Of a DNA stretch of 64,000 bases, positions 18,632-28,486 are shown piece by piece. A model generated the notes under the pieces. The model was given only the letters and a program-made list of their open reading frames with translations, made no database searches and was not told where the DNA came from. Made by a program: the position numbers and the translations under genes. The stretch's first letter is position 1. Every line of letters begins with the position of its first letter. Source of the DNA: Burkholderia sp. BCC0322 (GTDB lineage Bacteria > Pseudomonadota > Gammaproteobacteria > Burkholderiales > Burkholderiaceae); the NCBI RefSeq assembly GCF_902833045.1, contig NZ_CADFDU010000010.1:1-64000 (forward strand), written 5' to 3'.

Positions 18632-19540
18632 TCATTGCGCGCGGCAATGCGCGACGACTTCGTCCACCGCGCGCTGCACGTCGCCGCGCCGGTAGCGCAG
18701 CAGCGCGCTGTCGGCCGGATCGGGCTCGTACGACACGACGTTGCCGCGCCCCGTGTAGATCGCGATGTCGGGCAGCAGCGGATGCTCCTGGTCGAGCGAC
18801 GGCACGTGCTGCGGATTGCCGGCCGCGCGGAAGAACGCCGCGAAATAGTCGGCGAAGCTGAGGTTCTCGTCGCCGACGAGGTAGGCCTTGCCCGCTTCGG
18901 CGCGCTGCAGCGCCCCCCAGATTGCTTCCGACAGCGATTGCGTCGAGATGAAGTTGCTGCCGCCGGCCGGCCCGAACACGGGCAGCCCCGCGAACTGGCC
19001 CTGCGCATAGCCGGTGTAGGCGGCGAACATCGCGTTGCGCAGCCCCGGTACCGATCCGACCACGAACGGCGCATTGACGCTGCAGACGGCGAACGACGGC
19101 GCCGCGAGCGCGCGTACGCGTTCGTCGGCGAGATGGCGCGAGCGGACGTACGGCACCGTATCGACGAGCGCAGGCGCGACCTGCGGATAGAAACTGCCGA
19201 CCAGCACCGCACGCTTCACGCCCGCGTCGCGTGCGAGCGCGAAGAAGCGCGGCACCGCGTCGACGTTCGCGCGTTCCCAGTGCGCGGCTTCGTCGGTGCC
19301 GGGCGGCAGGTGGCGGATGTCGTTGCCCGCCGCGAACACCACCGCGTCGAACGGCGCAAGGTCGTCGCGCGTGAAATTGCCGGCCACGTAGTCGCGCAGC
19401 AGCACGTCGAACTGCGCGAGTGCGCTGTCGGGCGCGGGCGGCTTGCGCGCGGCGAGCGTGACGTGGTTGCCCTGCGCGTGCAGGTGCAGCGCGGCATGGC
19501 CGCCGATGAGGCCGGTGCCGCCGACGATCAGGATCTTCAT
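18632..19540 (-). CDS. NAD(P)-binding epimerase/dehydratase-like protein
   Basis: A 302-residue atypical extended-SDR protein. The N-terminal GGTGLIGGHAA (residues 7-17) is the nucleotide-binding motif, followed by beta-2 LAARKPP, which favours NADP. The canonical Tyr-x3-Lys is not seen at the expected position (SRHLADERVRA occurs instead), so it may be a non-catalytic or NmrA/isoflavone-reductase-like member. It is the last gene of the leftward SnoaL-SDR-SDR-epimerase operon, 57 bases after the preceding SDR. A GGAGACTCC stretch precedes the ATG. Confidence 0.8.
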   Translation of the reverse strand: MKILIVGGTGLIGGHAALHLHAQGNHVTLAARKPPAPDSALAQFDVLLRDYVAGNFTRDDLAPFDAVVFAAGNDIRHLPPGTDEAAHWERANVDAVPRFFALARDAGVKRAVLVGSFYPQVAPALVDTVPYVRSRHLADERVRALAAPSFAVCSVNAPFVVGSVPGLRNAMFAAYTGYAQGQFAGLPVFGPAGGSNFISTQSLSEAIWGALQRAEAGKAYLVGDENLSFADYFAAFFRAAGNPQHVPSLDQEHPLLPDIAIYTGRGNVVSYEPDPADSALLRYRRGDVQRAVDEVVAHCRAQ

Positions 19541-19597
19541 GGAGTCTCCGTGGCGGCGCCACTGCGCCGCGTGAAATGAACAGGCGAGCGGTGCCGC

Positions 19598-20434
19598 TCA
19601 GAAGTTGAAGCCGTTGCCCGTGACGACGGGCAGGTTGGTCCAGAAGCCGTTTGGGTCGCGATACCAGCCGGCCGCCGCGAGCGCGCCGCCGTCGACATGC
19701 AGCGTCGTGCCGGTGACCCATGCGGCGAGCGGGCTCGCGAGGAACAGCGCGGCGCCCGCGATATCGCCGGCCGCGCCGAAGCGCCCGAGCGGGATCCAGC
19801 GCGGGATGTGCTCGCGATGCTCGGCCGCGACCATTGCGCTGACGGGCACCTGCGGCGTCTCGGTGGTTTCGGGAGCGATCTGGTTCACGCGAATGCCGGC
19901 CGGCCCGAGCTCGAGGGCGAGGCTCTTCGTGAAGCCGGTCAGCGCGGCCTTGAACGACGCGTACACGGTGCAGTTCGGAATCGCGCGGAAACCTTCGATC
20001 GACGACACGCCGACGATGCTGCTGCCCGCACCGCGCTTGCGCAGCAACGGCAGCATCGCGCGCGTGACGATGAACGCCTGGCGCAGGTTCACGTCGAACA
20101 GCCGCGCGATGTCGTCGTCGGTGCAGTCGTCGAACGGTTTCGCGATCTGCAGGAAATCGCCCACGTTGTTGACGAGCACGTCGAGGCCGTCGAAACGTGC
20201 ATCGACGGTTCGCGCGAACGCATCGACCTCGTCGCGGCGCGTGACGTCCACGGTGCCGACGAGCGCATCGACGCCCGCCGCTTCGAGCGCGCGACGCACG
20301 TCCTGCGCGCGGGCCGGATCGATCTCGGCCACCGCGACGCGCGCGCCGGCCGCGCCGAACGCTTCCGCGCACGCGCGGCCGATGCCCGCGCCGCCGCCGG
20401 TGATCAACACGGTCTTGCCGGTGAATGAAATCAT
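19598..20434 (-). CDS. Short-chain dehydrogenase/reductase
   Basis: A 278-residue SDR with TGGGAGIGRA (12-21), an acidic residue after beta-2 (VAEIDP) favouring NAD, NNVG, and SSIEGFRAIPNCTVYASFK containing the catalytic Ser, Tyr and Lys. The C-terminal tail GWYRDPNGFWTNLPVVTGNG is longer than in standard SDRs and may cover the active site. AAAGGAGTCCATCG lies immediately before the ATG. It is separated by 37 bases from the upstream SDR and 57 from the downstream epimerase-like gene, forming a leftward operon. Confidence 0.88.
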   Translation of the reverse strand: MISFTGKTVLITGGGAGIGRACAEAFGAAGARVAVAEIDPARAQDVRRALEAAGVDALVGTVDVTRRDEVDAFARTVDARFDGLDVLVNNVGDFLQIAKPFDDCTDDDIARLFDVNLRQAFIVTRAMLPLLRKRGAGSSIVGVSSIEGFRAIPNCTVYASFKAALTGFTKSLALELGPAGIRVNQIAPETTETPQVPVSAMVAAEHREHIPRWIPLGRFGAAGDIAGAALFLASPLAAWVTGTTLHVDGGALAAAGWYRDPNGFWTNLPVVTGNGFNF

Positions 20435-20471
20435 CGATGGACTCCTTTGAACGGGAAGGGGGTGCGTCGCG

Positions 20472-21230
20472 TCACAGCGACGACACCAGTTGCGCGTTGT
20501 CGATCCGCAGCTCCGCGCCGTTCACGAAGCGCGATTCGTCGGACGCGAGGAACAGCACGAGATTCGCGACGTCCTGCGGGTCGCACATGCGCGCCATCGG
20601 GTCGCTGCCGATGCCGAGCGCGGCCGGGTCGAGATCGGGCATCAGCGCCTGCGTCATCGGTGTCCAGATCCCGTCCGGATGGATCGAGTTGCAGCGGATC
20701 CGGTAGCCGCTGCGCTTGCAGTGCACGGCGACGCTGCGCGCGAGCGCCGTCACCGCGCCTTTCGACCCGGTGTACGCGCACATCATCGGCAACCCGCCGA
20801 GTGCGGCGACCGACGACATCATCACGATCGAGCCCGGCGTGTCGTTGCCCTTCATCGCGCCGATCGCATGCTTGCAGCCGAGGAAATAGCCATCGGCGTT
20901 GGTGCGCATCACGCGCCGCCACGTGTCGAGGCTCGTGTCCTCGATCGACCCGACCGGGCAGATCGCCGCGTTGTTGACGAGCACGTCGAGACGGCCGAAG
21001 CGGTCGAGCGCCGACGCGATCGCATGCTGCCAATCTTCTTCAGCGGCAATGTCGTGGCGGACGAACAGTGCCGCGTCGCCGATCTCGCGCGCGAGCGCGC
21101 GGCCTGCGTCCTCGTCGATGTCGGTCAGCACGACACGCGCGCCTTCGGCGGCGAGCAGCAGCGCATCCGCGCGGCCGACGCCGCTTGCCGCGCCGGTGAC
21201 CAGTGCAACCTTGTTTGCGACTCGATTCAT
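20472..21230 (-). CDS. Short-chain dehydrogenase/reductase
   Basis: A 252-residue classical SDR. The ATG at 21230 follows AAAGGAATTCGACTGCCC. Motifs are TGAASGVGRA (12-21), LTDIDEDAG after beta-2 favouring NAD, NNAA, the catalytic SSVAALGGLPMMCAYTGSK, and IHPDGIWTPM. This style is close to hydroxysteroid-dehydrogenase-type SDRs (3-alpha/20-beta, BaiA-like), but only by general motif resemblance. It lies 80 bases after the SnoaL-like gene and before another SDR. Confidence 0.88.
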   Translation of the reverse strand: MNRVANKVALVTGAASGVGRADALLLAAEGARVVLTDIDEDAGRALAREIGDAALFVRHDIAAEEDWQHAIASALDRFGRLDVLVNNAAICPVGSIEDTSLDTWRRVMRTNADGYFLGCKHAIGAMKGNDTPGSIVMMSSVAALGGLPMMCAYTGSKGAVTALARSVAVHCKRSGYRIRCNSIHPDGIWTPMTQALMPDLDPAALGIGSDPMARMCDPQDVANLVLFLASDESRFVNGAELRIDNAQLVSSL

Positions 21231-21310
21231 GGGCAGTCGAATTCCTTTGACGTTGAAAGCAGGGAGGTGCTCATGCGGCGCCCGTCGACGGGTGCAGGGT
21301 TGCGCATCGT

Positions 21311-21727
21311 TCAGCCCTCCAGCGGCAGGTCTTGTGCCCAGTCGACGTGCAGCGTGCGCGCGGTGAAGCGCCACGCGACGCCGTCGAACACGCAGCGGTC
21401 GCGATAGCGCAGCCCCCAGTCGAGCTTGCGTTTCACGCCGTCGCGCACGTAGACGTGGCATGCGACGCCATAGGTCTCGACGTCGGCCTCGCCGCCGTCG
21501 AATGTGATGAGCTGGTTGTGCATGTGATGCTGGGTCGCTTCGTAGCGCTCGATCACGCGCATGCCCGCGACGATCGCGTCGCGGTCGTCGAAGCGAAAGC
21601 CGGGGCCGGCCAGGGTTGCATCGGAGGTGAAGAGCGTGGTGAGTCGTGGCCAGTCGCGCCGGTCGACGGCTTGCGCGTAGCGGCACGCAAGTTCGTACAG
21701 CGCGTGGCGGGGATTGGAATCGGTCAT
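21311..21727 (-). CDS. SnoaL-like (NTF2-fold) protein, third copy
   Basis: A 138-residue SnoaL/NTF2-like protein starting at ATG 21727. It has the family opening LYELACRYAQAVDRRDWPRLTTLFTSDATLAG, central HHMHNQLITFDG and late WRFTARTLHVDWAQ. It is shorter than the two other copies in the locus. It is first in the leftward operon, upstream of two SDRs and the epimerase-like gene, and presumably catalyses an isomerisation or dehydration step or acts as a small-ligand-binding partner. Confidence 0.83.
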   Translation of the reverse strand: MTDSNPRHALYELACRYAQAVDRRDWPRLTTLFTSDATLAGPGFRFDDRDAIVAGMRVIERYEATQHHMHNQLITFDGGEADVETYGVACHVYVRDGVKRKLDWGLRYRDRCVFDGVAWRFTARTLHVDWAQDLPLEG

Positions 21728-22184
21728 GCGTTGGTTCCCGTGGAAGGACGGAGCGCGCCGGCCGCGCGAGGTGGGCCGACGCGGCGGCATTGCGACGTCG
21801 ACGGCAGGTTCGCACCGGGCAGGCCGGGATTCATCATCCATACGGAGCAGGGCGAGGGTCGGGGAAAACACCGGGGCCGGCCGCGCGGGTCACATGAGGG
21901 GGTATGGATGGTGCGGCGCAGCGCCCGTGCACGGCATGCGTCTGACGATTCGTGCGGCCGGCTGCGACAGGCGCGCGACGGGTCGCGTTCATCCACGTGG
22001 GCGAAGCCGAAGCGTGCGATGTTGCGATGCGTCAGGCCGCGCATCGCCTGCTCGGCGTTTGCCCCTAGTCGAAACGGACGATGGCCGGCGGCCGGGCGCT
22101 GGCTACCGTGCAGTCATCCGGCGCCGCATGCGATGCGCGCCGGACACGAACCGCATCAGCGGACCACCGGAGGGGACGACGATC
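21728..22184. other. Intergenic region between divergent genes
   Basis: A 457-base gap that must hold the promoter of the leftward SnoaL-SDR operon and perhaps that of the small secreted protein at 22185. I see no gene and no copy of the GTTCG-NN-CGAAC palindrome of the left half of the locus. Confidence 0.4.
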
Positions 22185-22394
22185 ATGAGACTGACGACTC
22201 GCAAGCTATGCGTATTGGCGATGGGCACGTTCGCTGTCATGGCGATGGCGCGATACGGCGCCGATCAGGTCCCGTCGCCGCCGTATGCAGCCGGCATCCT
22301 GCAATGCCGCTCGGTCGACGCGAACGGCCTGCCGACCGGTTGCGTGCCGATCGATCCGTCGCATTTCGGTTTCGCCGCGATGCGCGGCATGTGA
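22185..22394 (+). CDS. Small secreted protein, unknown function
   Basis: A 69-residue protein with an excellent GGAGGGGACGACGATC site before the ATG and a signal-peptide-like N-terminus (MRLTTRKLCVLAMGTFAVMAMA). The short mature part carries a two-cysteine segment (CRSVDANGLPTGC) that could form a disulfide. Not recognised. It lies 277 bases upstream of the flavoprotein gene on the same strand. Confidence 0.5.
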   Translation: MRLTTRKLCVLAMGTFAVMAMARYGADQVPSPPYAAGILQCRSVDANGLPTGCVPIDPSHFGFAAMRGM

Positions 22395-22671
22395 CGCCGG
22401 TGCCGCCGCGCGCCGTGCAGCGCGGAAGCCGTGGCGGCGCGATGGCGTACGGACGCCTTTCGCGATGACCACGGTGGATTCGCCGCGCGCCGATCCCGCT
22501 TCACGCGGTCCGACTTCATCCGGGCACGAGACGGTGGGCGTCTTGCACGCGCGCCGTCTCATGCACGCCTCGACAACGGGGCATCACGGCGAGATCCACG
22601 CCGCACCTCGTGTCAGGCTCTCGCCACCCCCATCGCTTTCCGCGGATTGACCCAACGCCGCCCCATTCTTC

Positions 22672-24183
22672 ATGACATCCGACTATTCCCTGACCCGCCC
22701 CCTGAATACCCGCGACGTGCATCGCTGGGATGCCGAGCACGATGTCGTGATCGTCGGTTTCGGCGCGGCCGGCGCCTGCGCGGCGATCGAAGCCGCGCGC
22801 GCCGGCGCCGACACGTTGATCGTCGAGCGCGCGTCGAGTTACGGCGGCACGAGCGCGCTGTCGGGCGGCGAGATCTACCTCGGCGGCAGCGGCGGCACGC
22901 CCGCGCAGCGGCAGGCCGGCTTTACCGACGACACCGAGGATCTGTACCGCTACCTGATGCTGGCCGGCGGCCGCGACGCCGACCACGCGAAGGTGCGCCT
23001 CTACGCGAACGAAAGCCTGGCGCACCACGACTGGCTCGTTGCCCAGGGCCTGACGTACAAGAACACGTTCATCGCCGAGCGGATCGTCGAACCGGAAACC
23101 GACGATTGCCTGATCTGGTCGGGCAGCGAGGAAGCCTGGCCGTTCAGCGACGCCGCGAAGCCGTGCCCGCGCGGGCATACGCCGCAATGGCCGGGCTGGG
23201 GCGGCGGGCAGATGCTGATGCGCGTGCTGGCCGAGCGCGTGGCGGCGCTCGGTGTCGCGACGCGCTACGACACGCGCGCGCTCGCGTTGATCGTCGACGA
23301 CGGCGGCGCGGTGCGCGGTGTCGTGCTGCGCGCCTATGGCGAGACGGCGTTCGTGCGGGCGCGTCGCGCGGTGATCCTGTGCGCAGGCGGCTTCGCGATG
23401 AACCGCGAGATGGTGCGCCGGCATGCGCCGCAGTTTCTGCGCTCGGACGAACCGATCGGCAGCCCCGGCGACGACGGCTCGGGCATCCTGCTCGGCCAGA
23501 GCGCGGGCGGCGCGGCGATTCATATGGATCAAGGCTTCGTCAGCCTGCCGTTCTACGCGCCCGAATCGCTGATCAGGGGGATCTTCGTGAACGCGCGCGG
23601 CCAGCGCTTCATCAACGAGGACGGCTATCACGGCCGCACGGGCCATCACGCATTCCACCAGGCCGACGACCGGATCTACCTGCTCGTCGATCAGGCGACG
23701 TATCGGGAGCCGCCTGCGATCGCGCGGATCGGCATCGCGGCGGCCGGCGAAACGTGGGAGGAGGTCGAACGCGACCTGCGGATGCCGGCGGGCACGCTGA
23801 CGGCAACCGTCGACGTCTACAACCGCCATGCGGCCGAAGGTGCCGACCCGCTGTTCCACAAGGCGAAGAAGTGGCTGCAGCCGCTGATCGAGCCGCCGTT
23901 CGTCGCGCTCGATTGCCGGATCGACTACGCGTTCTATCCGCATTTCACGCTCGGCGGGCTCGACACGCTGCCGACCGGGCAGGTGGTCGATGCGGCGCGG
24001 GCGCCGGTGCCCGGGCTCTATGCCGCGGGCCGCACGACCTGCGGGCTGCCGCGCTGGGGCGCGGGGTACAGCTCGGGGCTGTCGCTGGCCGACGCGACGT
24101 TCTTCGGCCGACAGGCCGGGCGTCACGCCGCGCAAGCGGGGTGCGACGCAGTGCGCCGCGCCGCGTCGCATTTGCCGGCCTGA
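22672..24183 (+). CDS. FAD-dependent dehydrogenase, fumarate reductase/3-ketosteroid dehydrogenase-like
   Basis: A 503-residue flavoprotein. The FAD-binding GFGAAGACAAIEAARAG (about 29-45) is followed by VERASSYGGTSALSGGEIYLGG, the family's second FAD contact. A capping domain follows, and the C-terminal FAD motif GLYAAGRTTCGLPRWGAGYSSG closes the protein. This architecture is shared by KstD-type 3-ketosteroid dehydrogenases, urocanate/fumarate reductases and tricarballylate dehydrogenase. With SDRs and SnoaL-fold proteins nearby, a ring-desaturating role on an alicyclic or steroid-like substrate is plausible but unproven. A strong hairpin terminator follows. Confidence 0.85.
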   Translation: MTSDYSLTRPLNTRDVHRWDAEHDVVIVGFGAAGACAAIEAARAGADTLIVERASSYGGTSALSGGEIYLGGSGGTPAQRQAGFTDDTEDLYRYLMLAGGRDADHAKVRLYANESLAHHDWLVAQGLTYKNTFIAERIVEPETDDCLIWSGSEEAWPFSDAAKPCPRGHTPQWPGWGGGQMLMRVLAERVAALGVATRYDTRALALIVDDGGAVRGVVLRAYGETAFVRARRAVILCAGGFAMNREMVRRHAPQFLRSDEPIGSPGDDGSGILLGQSAGGAAIHMDQGFVSLPFYAPESLIRGIFVNARGQRFINEDGYHGRTGHHAFHQADDRIYLLVDQATYREPPAIARIGIAAAGETWEEVERDLRMPAGTLTATVDVYNRHAAEGADPLFHKAKKWLQPLIEPPFVALDCRIDYAFYPHFTLGGLDTLPTGQVVDAARAPVPGLYAAGRTTCGLPRWGAGYSSGLSLADATFFGRQAGRHAAQAGCDAVRRAASHLPA

Positions 24184-24188
24184 AATGA

Positions 24189-24225
24189 ACGACGCCCCGG
24201 GCAATCGTATTGCCCGGGGCGTCGT
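24189..24225. terminator. Perfect 17-bp hairpin after the flavoprotein gene
   Basis: Arms at 24189-24205 and 24209-24225 (ACGACGCCCCGGGCAAT and ATTGCCCGGGGCGTCGT) pair perfectly around a three-base loop, directly after the stop at 24183. T-rich sequence is limited, but stem strength argues for a terminator. Confidence 0.75.
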
Positions 24226-24231
24226 CGTATC

Positions 24232-24275
24232 GCCGGCCTGATCGGTCAACCAGCCGGCCGAGCAATCAGGCCGGC
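24232..24275. terminator. Second inverted repeat in the same convergent gap
   Basis: GCCGGCCTGAT at 24232-24242 pairs with ATCAGGCCGGC at 24265-24275. It lies seven bases past the stop of the leftward phosphoesterase gene and is probably its own terminator, stacked against the rightward one. Confidence 0.55.
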
Positions 24276-24281
24276 CTGCCG

Positions 24282-25946
24282 TCAGCCGAGATCGAGCGCA
24301 TTCGTCAGATCACCCGGCGGCGTCGCGCCGCGCGCGGCGAACGCCTGGTTGCGCGCGACCACCCCGTCGAGCGGCGCGAGCCCGTGCACGCGGCTGATGA
24401 AGCGCAGGATCGAGTTCGTGTCGTACAGCGTGTGATCGACGAAACCCTTCTTCGCGAACGGCGAGATCACGAGCGCCGGAATCCGCGAGCCCGGCCCCCA
24501 GCGGTCGCCGACCGGCGGCGCGACGTGATCCCACCAGCCGCCGTTCTCGTCGTGCGTCATCACGATCACGGTGTTGTCCCATTGCGGCCCGCGCCGGATA
24601 TGGTCGATCACGGTCGCGATGTGACGGTCGCCCGATTCGATGTCCGCGTAGCCTGCATGCATGTTCAGGTTGCCCTGCGGCTTGTAGAACGTGACGGCCG
24701 GCAGGCGGCCTGCGTCGATGTCGGCGATGAAGTGGTTGGTCGACGGCTCGTCGCCGAGCCCGGCGTCGCGCAGGTGCTTGCTGCGCGCGTCGGTGCCGGG
24801 CGCGTAGTTCGCGAAATAGTTGAACGGCTGGTGGTGGTACTGGAAATCGGGCACGTTGCCCGTGTCGCGATGCTCGAGCGCGTACTGCCACGCGCCGCTG
24901 TACCACGCCCAGTCGACGTTCTTTTCCGACAGTCGGTCGCCGATCGTCGCATGGCCCTGCGGCGGCATCACGCGATGATCGGCCGGATCCGCATATGCGG
25001 CATTGCCCGGGTCGGCCGGCGGCACGTAGCTCGGCTGGTACGGCGGCGCCATCGTGTTGACGCCATAGCCGTCGGGCGTCAGCGGGCCGTCGCCCGCGAA
25101 TTTGGGCGGGCCGTCGAGCGCGGACGCCGGCGAATCGTCGGCGAGCTTCAGGCGCGTGCCGGCCGGATCGTCGCCCTCGACTTTCGACAGCAGCTTGGCC
25201 GCGTGCGGATGCTTGTGCGCGTCCGGATACAGCGGCGGCTGCGCGGAAATCAGGTACATGTGGTTCAGCCACGACCCGCCGAAAGCGGCCATGAAGAAGT
25301 TGTCGCACAGCGTGTATTGCCGTGCGAGATTCCACAGCCGCAGCGTGTCGGCCGAATTGCGGTAGTGGCCCATCACCAGGCCGCCCGAATCGGCCCACGC
25401 GGCGAACTGGTTGTTGCGCCCGCCCGCGATCTGCATCTGGTTCTGGTAGAAGCGGTGCCACAGGTCGCGCGTGATCACGCCGTTCGGCAGCGCCTTGCCC
25501 TGTGCGTCCGTAATCAGGAACGGCGCGTTCGGCAGCTTGTCGATGTCGCGCTCGGCGATCGCGTAGCGCTTGCCGTCCACTTCCTGCGCCTGCGGCACGA
25601 GCCCGCCCCAGATCTTCGGCAGCACGGGCAGCGGCGTCTTGCCGTCGCGATCGAGCTGCTGCGCGTGCTCGGGGCGCACCTCGCTCAGCGGATGGCGCAC
25701 GCCCGGGAAATCGCCGTACAGGTTCGCGAAGCTGCGATTTTCCGCATAGATCACGACGATGTGGCGCACGCGCTGGCGCAACGCTTCGTCGATGCGCAGG
25801 TCGGCGGCGGCGCGCGGCGCGCTGCCTGCCGTGGTTTCGCAGCCGCTGAGCGCGACACCCGCACCGAGCGCGGCGAGGCCGCCGAGCAGGCGGCGGCGGT
25901 CGGGATCGGCGGGAAGGTCGTCGGGGCGATCGGGGGTGTCGTTCAC
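24282..25946 (-). CDS. Exported phosphoesterase, acid phosphatase AcpA/phospholipase C-like
   Basis: A 554-residue protein from a GTG at 25946, chosen because GAGGAA lies nine bases upstream; a longer in-frame start at 26033 exists. The N-terminus has a twin-arginine-type signal (DRRRLLGGLAALGAGVALSGC) that also ends in a lipobox-like LSGC. The catalytic region opens with HIVVIYAENRSFANLYGDFPG and ends with MTHDENGGWWDHVAPP, both hallmarks of the phosphoesterase family (PF04185) that includes Francisella AcpA and bacterial phospholipases C. Length fits AcpA-type acid phosphatases. It probably releases phosphate from monoesters in the periplasm or outer surface. Confidence 0.87.
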   Translation of the reverse strand: MNDTPDRPDDLPADPDRRRLLGGLAALGAGVALSGCETTAGSAPRAAADLRIDEALRQRVRHIVVIYAENRSFANLYGDFPGVRHPLSEVRPEHAQQLDRDGKTPLPVLPKIWGGLVPQAQEVDGKRYAIAERDIDKLPNAPFLITDAQGKALPNGVITRDLWHRFYQNQMQIAGGRNNQFAAWADSGGLVMGHYRNSADTLRLWNLARQYTLCDNFFMAAFGGSWLNHMYLISAQPPLYPDAHKHPHAAKLLSKVEGDDPAGTRLKLADDSPASALDGPPKFAGDGPLTPDGYGVNTMAPPYQPSYVPPADPGNAAYADPADHRVMPPQGHATIGDRLSEKNVDWAWYSGAWQYALEHRDTGNVPDFQYHHQPFNYFANYAPGTDARSKHLRDAGLGDEPSTNHFIADIDAGRLPAVTFYKPQGNLNMHAGYADIESGDRHIATVIDHIRRGPQWDNTVIVMTHDENGGWWDHVAPPVGDRWGPGSRIPALVISPFAKKGFVDHTLYDTNSILRFISRVHGLAPLDGVVARNQAFAARGATPPGDLTNALDLG

Positions 25947-26426
25947 GTCGTGGGTTCCTCGAATGGGCGGGTGGACGGGGGCGTGATGCGCGGCGGCGTC
26001 GCACAGGCTGCCGCGCCGCAGGATGGAAGGCAACAGCCCGTGTTGCGCATGGGCAGGCGCGATGCGTCTGTCACAAAAATGTCATGAGCGCGACTATAAC
26101 GCGGCAACGGGGGCAGATGAAAGGTGTTGGTCGGACGATTCGAGTCGCGCCGCGGGCGATGCGCGACGCCTGCGCGCGAACTAGACTTGATTCAGGGGCG
26201 GCGCGTCGCAGCGTGCCGCCCGGGCGAGGATTGCCCGGCGGCGCCGGCCCGCGGCGTCGTCGCGGCGCCATTGATGCGACGAACGAGGCGATGAAGCGAG
26301 GCGACGATGGCCCGCATGAATGCCGCTTCCGCATGGCCGCCGACGCCGCGCGCCGGCTGCGCGCGTGGCCGCACACATCCGCCGTGCCGCGCCGCCTAGC
26401 GTAGCGCGCACGTCCGGCCCGATGCC
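25947..26426. other. Intergenic region upstream of phosphoesterase and FtsH-like genes
   Basis: A 480-base divergent gap. The stretch around 26070-26110 is locally AT-richer (CACAAAAATGTCATGAGCGCGACTATAAC) and may hold a promoter for either gene. No gene or recognisable operator is seen; the open frames are GC-rich shadows. Confidence 0.4.
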
Positions 26427-28403
26427 ATGGACAGGAAATTCGACTACCCGGGATTGCTGATCGCGGCGGGCTTCTTCGTGCTGTTCGCCGCGCAGTTGCT
26501 GATGCTGCATTCGTCGCCGGCGTCGATCGCGTACAGCGATTTCCACCGGCTCGTCGCCGCCCGGCTCGTCGACGATCTCGAAGTCGGCCCGGCATCGATC
26601 TCGGGCATGCTGAAGATGCCGCAGGCCGGCACGATGCTGCCGGCGTCCGAAGTCGCGGCCGTGCAGCAGGCCGGCGCGCCGTGGCGCTTCACGACCAACC
26701 GCGTGACCGACGAGCACCTGACCGACACGCTGACCGCCGCCGGCATCCGCTATCACGGCGCACCGGACACGAGCTGGATCGCATCGCTTGCGTCGTGGCT
26801 GCTGCCGCTCGTGCTGTTCGTGTTCATCTGGAACATGATGCTGCGCAAGCGCGGCGGGCTGCAGGATTTCACCGGGATGGGCAAGAGCCGCGCGCGGGTG
26901 TACGTGCAGCAGGAAACCGGCATCACGTTCGACGATATCGCGGGCATCGACGAAGCGAAGGCCGAGCTGCAGCAACTCGTCGCGTTCCTGCGCAACCCCG
27001 ACCGTTACCAGCGGCTCGGCGGCAAGATCCCGAAGGGGGTGCTGGTGGTCGGCGCGCCGGGCACCGGCAAGACGCTGCTCGCGCGTGCGGTGGCCGGCGA
27101 GGCGGCCGTGCCGTTTTTCTCGATCAGCGGCTCGGCGTTCGTCGAGATGTTTGTCGGGGTCGGCGCGGCGCGCGTGCGCGACCTGTTCGAGCAGGCGCAG
27201 CAGAAGGCGCCGTGCATCGTGTTCGTCGACGAGCTCGATGCGCTCGGCAAGGTGCGCGGCGTGGGGCCGATGTCGGGCAACGACGAACGCGAGCAGACGC
27301 TCAATCAGTTGCTCGTCGAGATGGACGGCTTCCAGGCCGGCTCCGGCGTGATCATCATGGCCGCGACGAACCGGCCCGAGATCCTCGATCCCGCGCTGCT
27401 GCGGCCGGGCCGCTTCGATCGCCACATCGCGATCGACCGGCCCGACGTGAATGGCCGGCGGCAGATCCTCGGCGTGCACGTGAAGCGCGTGAAGCTCGCG
27501 GCCGACGTCGATCTCGGCGAACTCGCGTCGCGCACGCCGGGCTTCGTCGGCGCGGATCTCGCGAACGTCGTCAACGAGGCCGCGCTGCATGCGGCCGAAC
27601 TCGGCAAGCCGGCGATCGGCATGGCCGACTTCGACGAGGCGATCGACCGCGCGCTGACGGGCCTCGAGCGCAAGAGCCGCGTGATGAACGCACAGGAGAA
27701 GCTGACCATCGCGTATCACGAGGCCGGTCACGCGCTCGTCGCGGAAAGCCGCACGCACTGCGATCCGGTGAAGAAGGTGTCGATCATTCCGCGCGGCGTC
27801 GCGGCGCTCGGCTACACGCAGCAGGTGCCGACCGAGGATCGCTACGTGCTGCGCCGAAGCGAGCTGCTCGACCGGATCGATGCGCTGCTCGGCGGCCGCG
27901 TTGCCGAAGAACTCGTGTTCGGCGACGTGTCGACGGGCGCGCAGAACGATCTGGAACGCGCGACCGCGATGGCGCGCCACATGGTCATGCAGTACGGGAT
28001 GAGCGAGAAGATCGGGCTCGCGACGTTCGACGATGGCGAAGCGCGCCAGGGCATACCTGGCGCATGGCATGCGGGCGACATGCGCTGCAGCGAGCACACC
28101 GCGCGGATGATCGACGACGAGGTGCGCACGTTGCTGACCAATGCGCATGCGCGGGTTGCGATGACGCTCGGCGAACGCCGCGACGCACTCGAACGCATCG
28201 CACGCCGGCTATTGCAATGCGAGGTGCTCGAACGCGACGCGCTGCAGGCACTGATCGACGGGCGCGTCGATCCGTCGTCCGCAACGACGGCGGCGCCGGA
28301 CGACGAAGCCGGCGCTCGCGGCGGCGCGATCGAAACGGAGCACGCGTCCGCGGTCGAGCGCGTTTTCGTCGCGTACGGGCCGCCACGCGAACCCGATCGC
28401 TGA
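26427..28403 (+). CDS. ftsH: FtsH-type membrane AAA+ zinc metalloprotease, paralogue
   Basis: A 658-residue membrane protease. Two transmembrane segments (about 8-27 and 118-137) flank a periplasmic domain of about 90 residues. The AAA+ module has Walker A GAPGTGKT (about 209), Walker [12 protein letters not shown] and the second region of homology ([20 protein letters not shown]). The zinc site is HEAGH (431-435), with a distal aspartate in [11 protein letters not shown]. All catalytic residues are present. The C-terminus differs from housekeeping FtsH, and it is followed by osmC and otsA instead of the usual folP/glmM neighbours, so it is probably an accessory stress-linked copy that degrades damaged membrane proteins. 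Confidence 0.9.
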   Translation: MDRKFDYPGLLIAAGFFVLFAAQLLMLHSSPASIAYSDFHRLVAARLVDDLEVGPASISGMLKMPQAGTMLPASEVAAVQQAGAPWRFTTNRVTDEHLTDTLTAAGIRYHGAPDTSWIASLASWLLPLVLFVFIWNMMLRKRGGLQDFTGMGKSRARVYVQQETGITFDDIAGIDEAKAELQQLVAFLRNPDRYQRLGGKIPKGVLVVGAPGTGKTLLARAVAGEAAVPFFSISGSAFVEMFVGVGAARVRDLFEQAQQKAPCIVFVDELDALGKVRGVGPMSGNDEREQTLNQLLVEMDGFQAGSGVIIMAATNRPEILDPALLRPGRFDRHIAIDRPDVNGRRQILGVHVKRVKLAADVDLGELASRTPGFVGADLANVVNEAALHAAELGKPAIGMADFDEAIDRALTGLERKSRVMNAQEKLTIAYHEAGHALVAESRTHCDPVKKVSIIPRGVAALGYTQQVPTEDRYVLRRSELLDRIDALLGGRVAEELVFGDVSTGAQNDLERATAMARHMVMQYGMSEKIGLATFDDGEARQGIPGAWHAGDMRCSEHTARMIDDEVRTLLTNAHARVAMTLGERRDALERIARRLLQCEVLERDALQALIDGRVDPSSATTAAPDDEAGARGGAIETEHASAVERVFVAYGPPREPDR

Positions 28404-28486
28404 AGATGCCGCGAACCTGCGAGCGGCGCGCGTCGACGCGACTGCGCGCCGGCGTTTCTTTCCCCGTTGATCTCCACGGAGTCGCC

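Noticed and set aside
22528-22560. GAGACGG/CCGTCTC inverted repeat upstream of the flavoprotein gene
   Set aside because: Seven-base arms with a 19-base spacer in GC-rich DNA are not above chance; not reported as an operator.
24310-26004. Long alternate frame overlapping the phosphoesterase gene
   Set aside because: Arginine-rich, no motif, same strand in another frame; the phosphoesterase frame carries the catalytic motifs.
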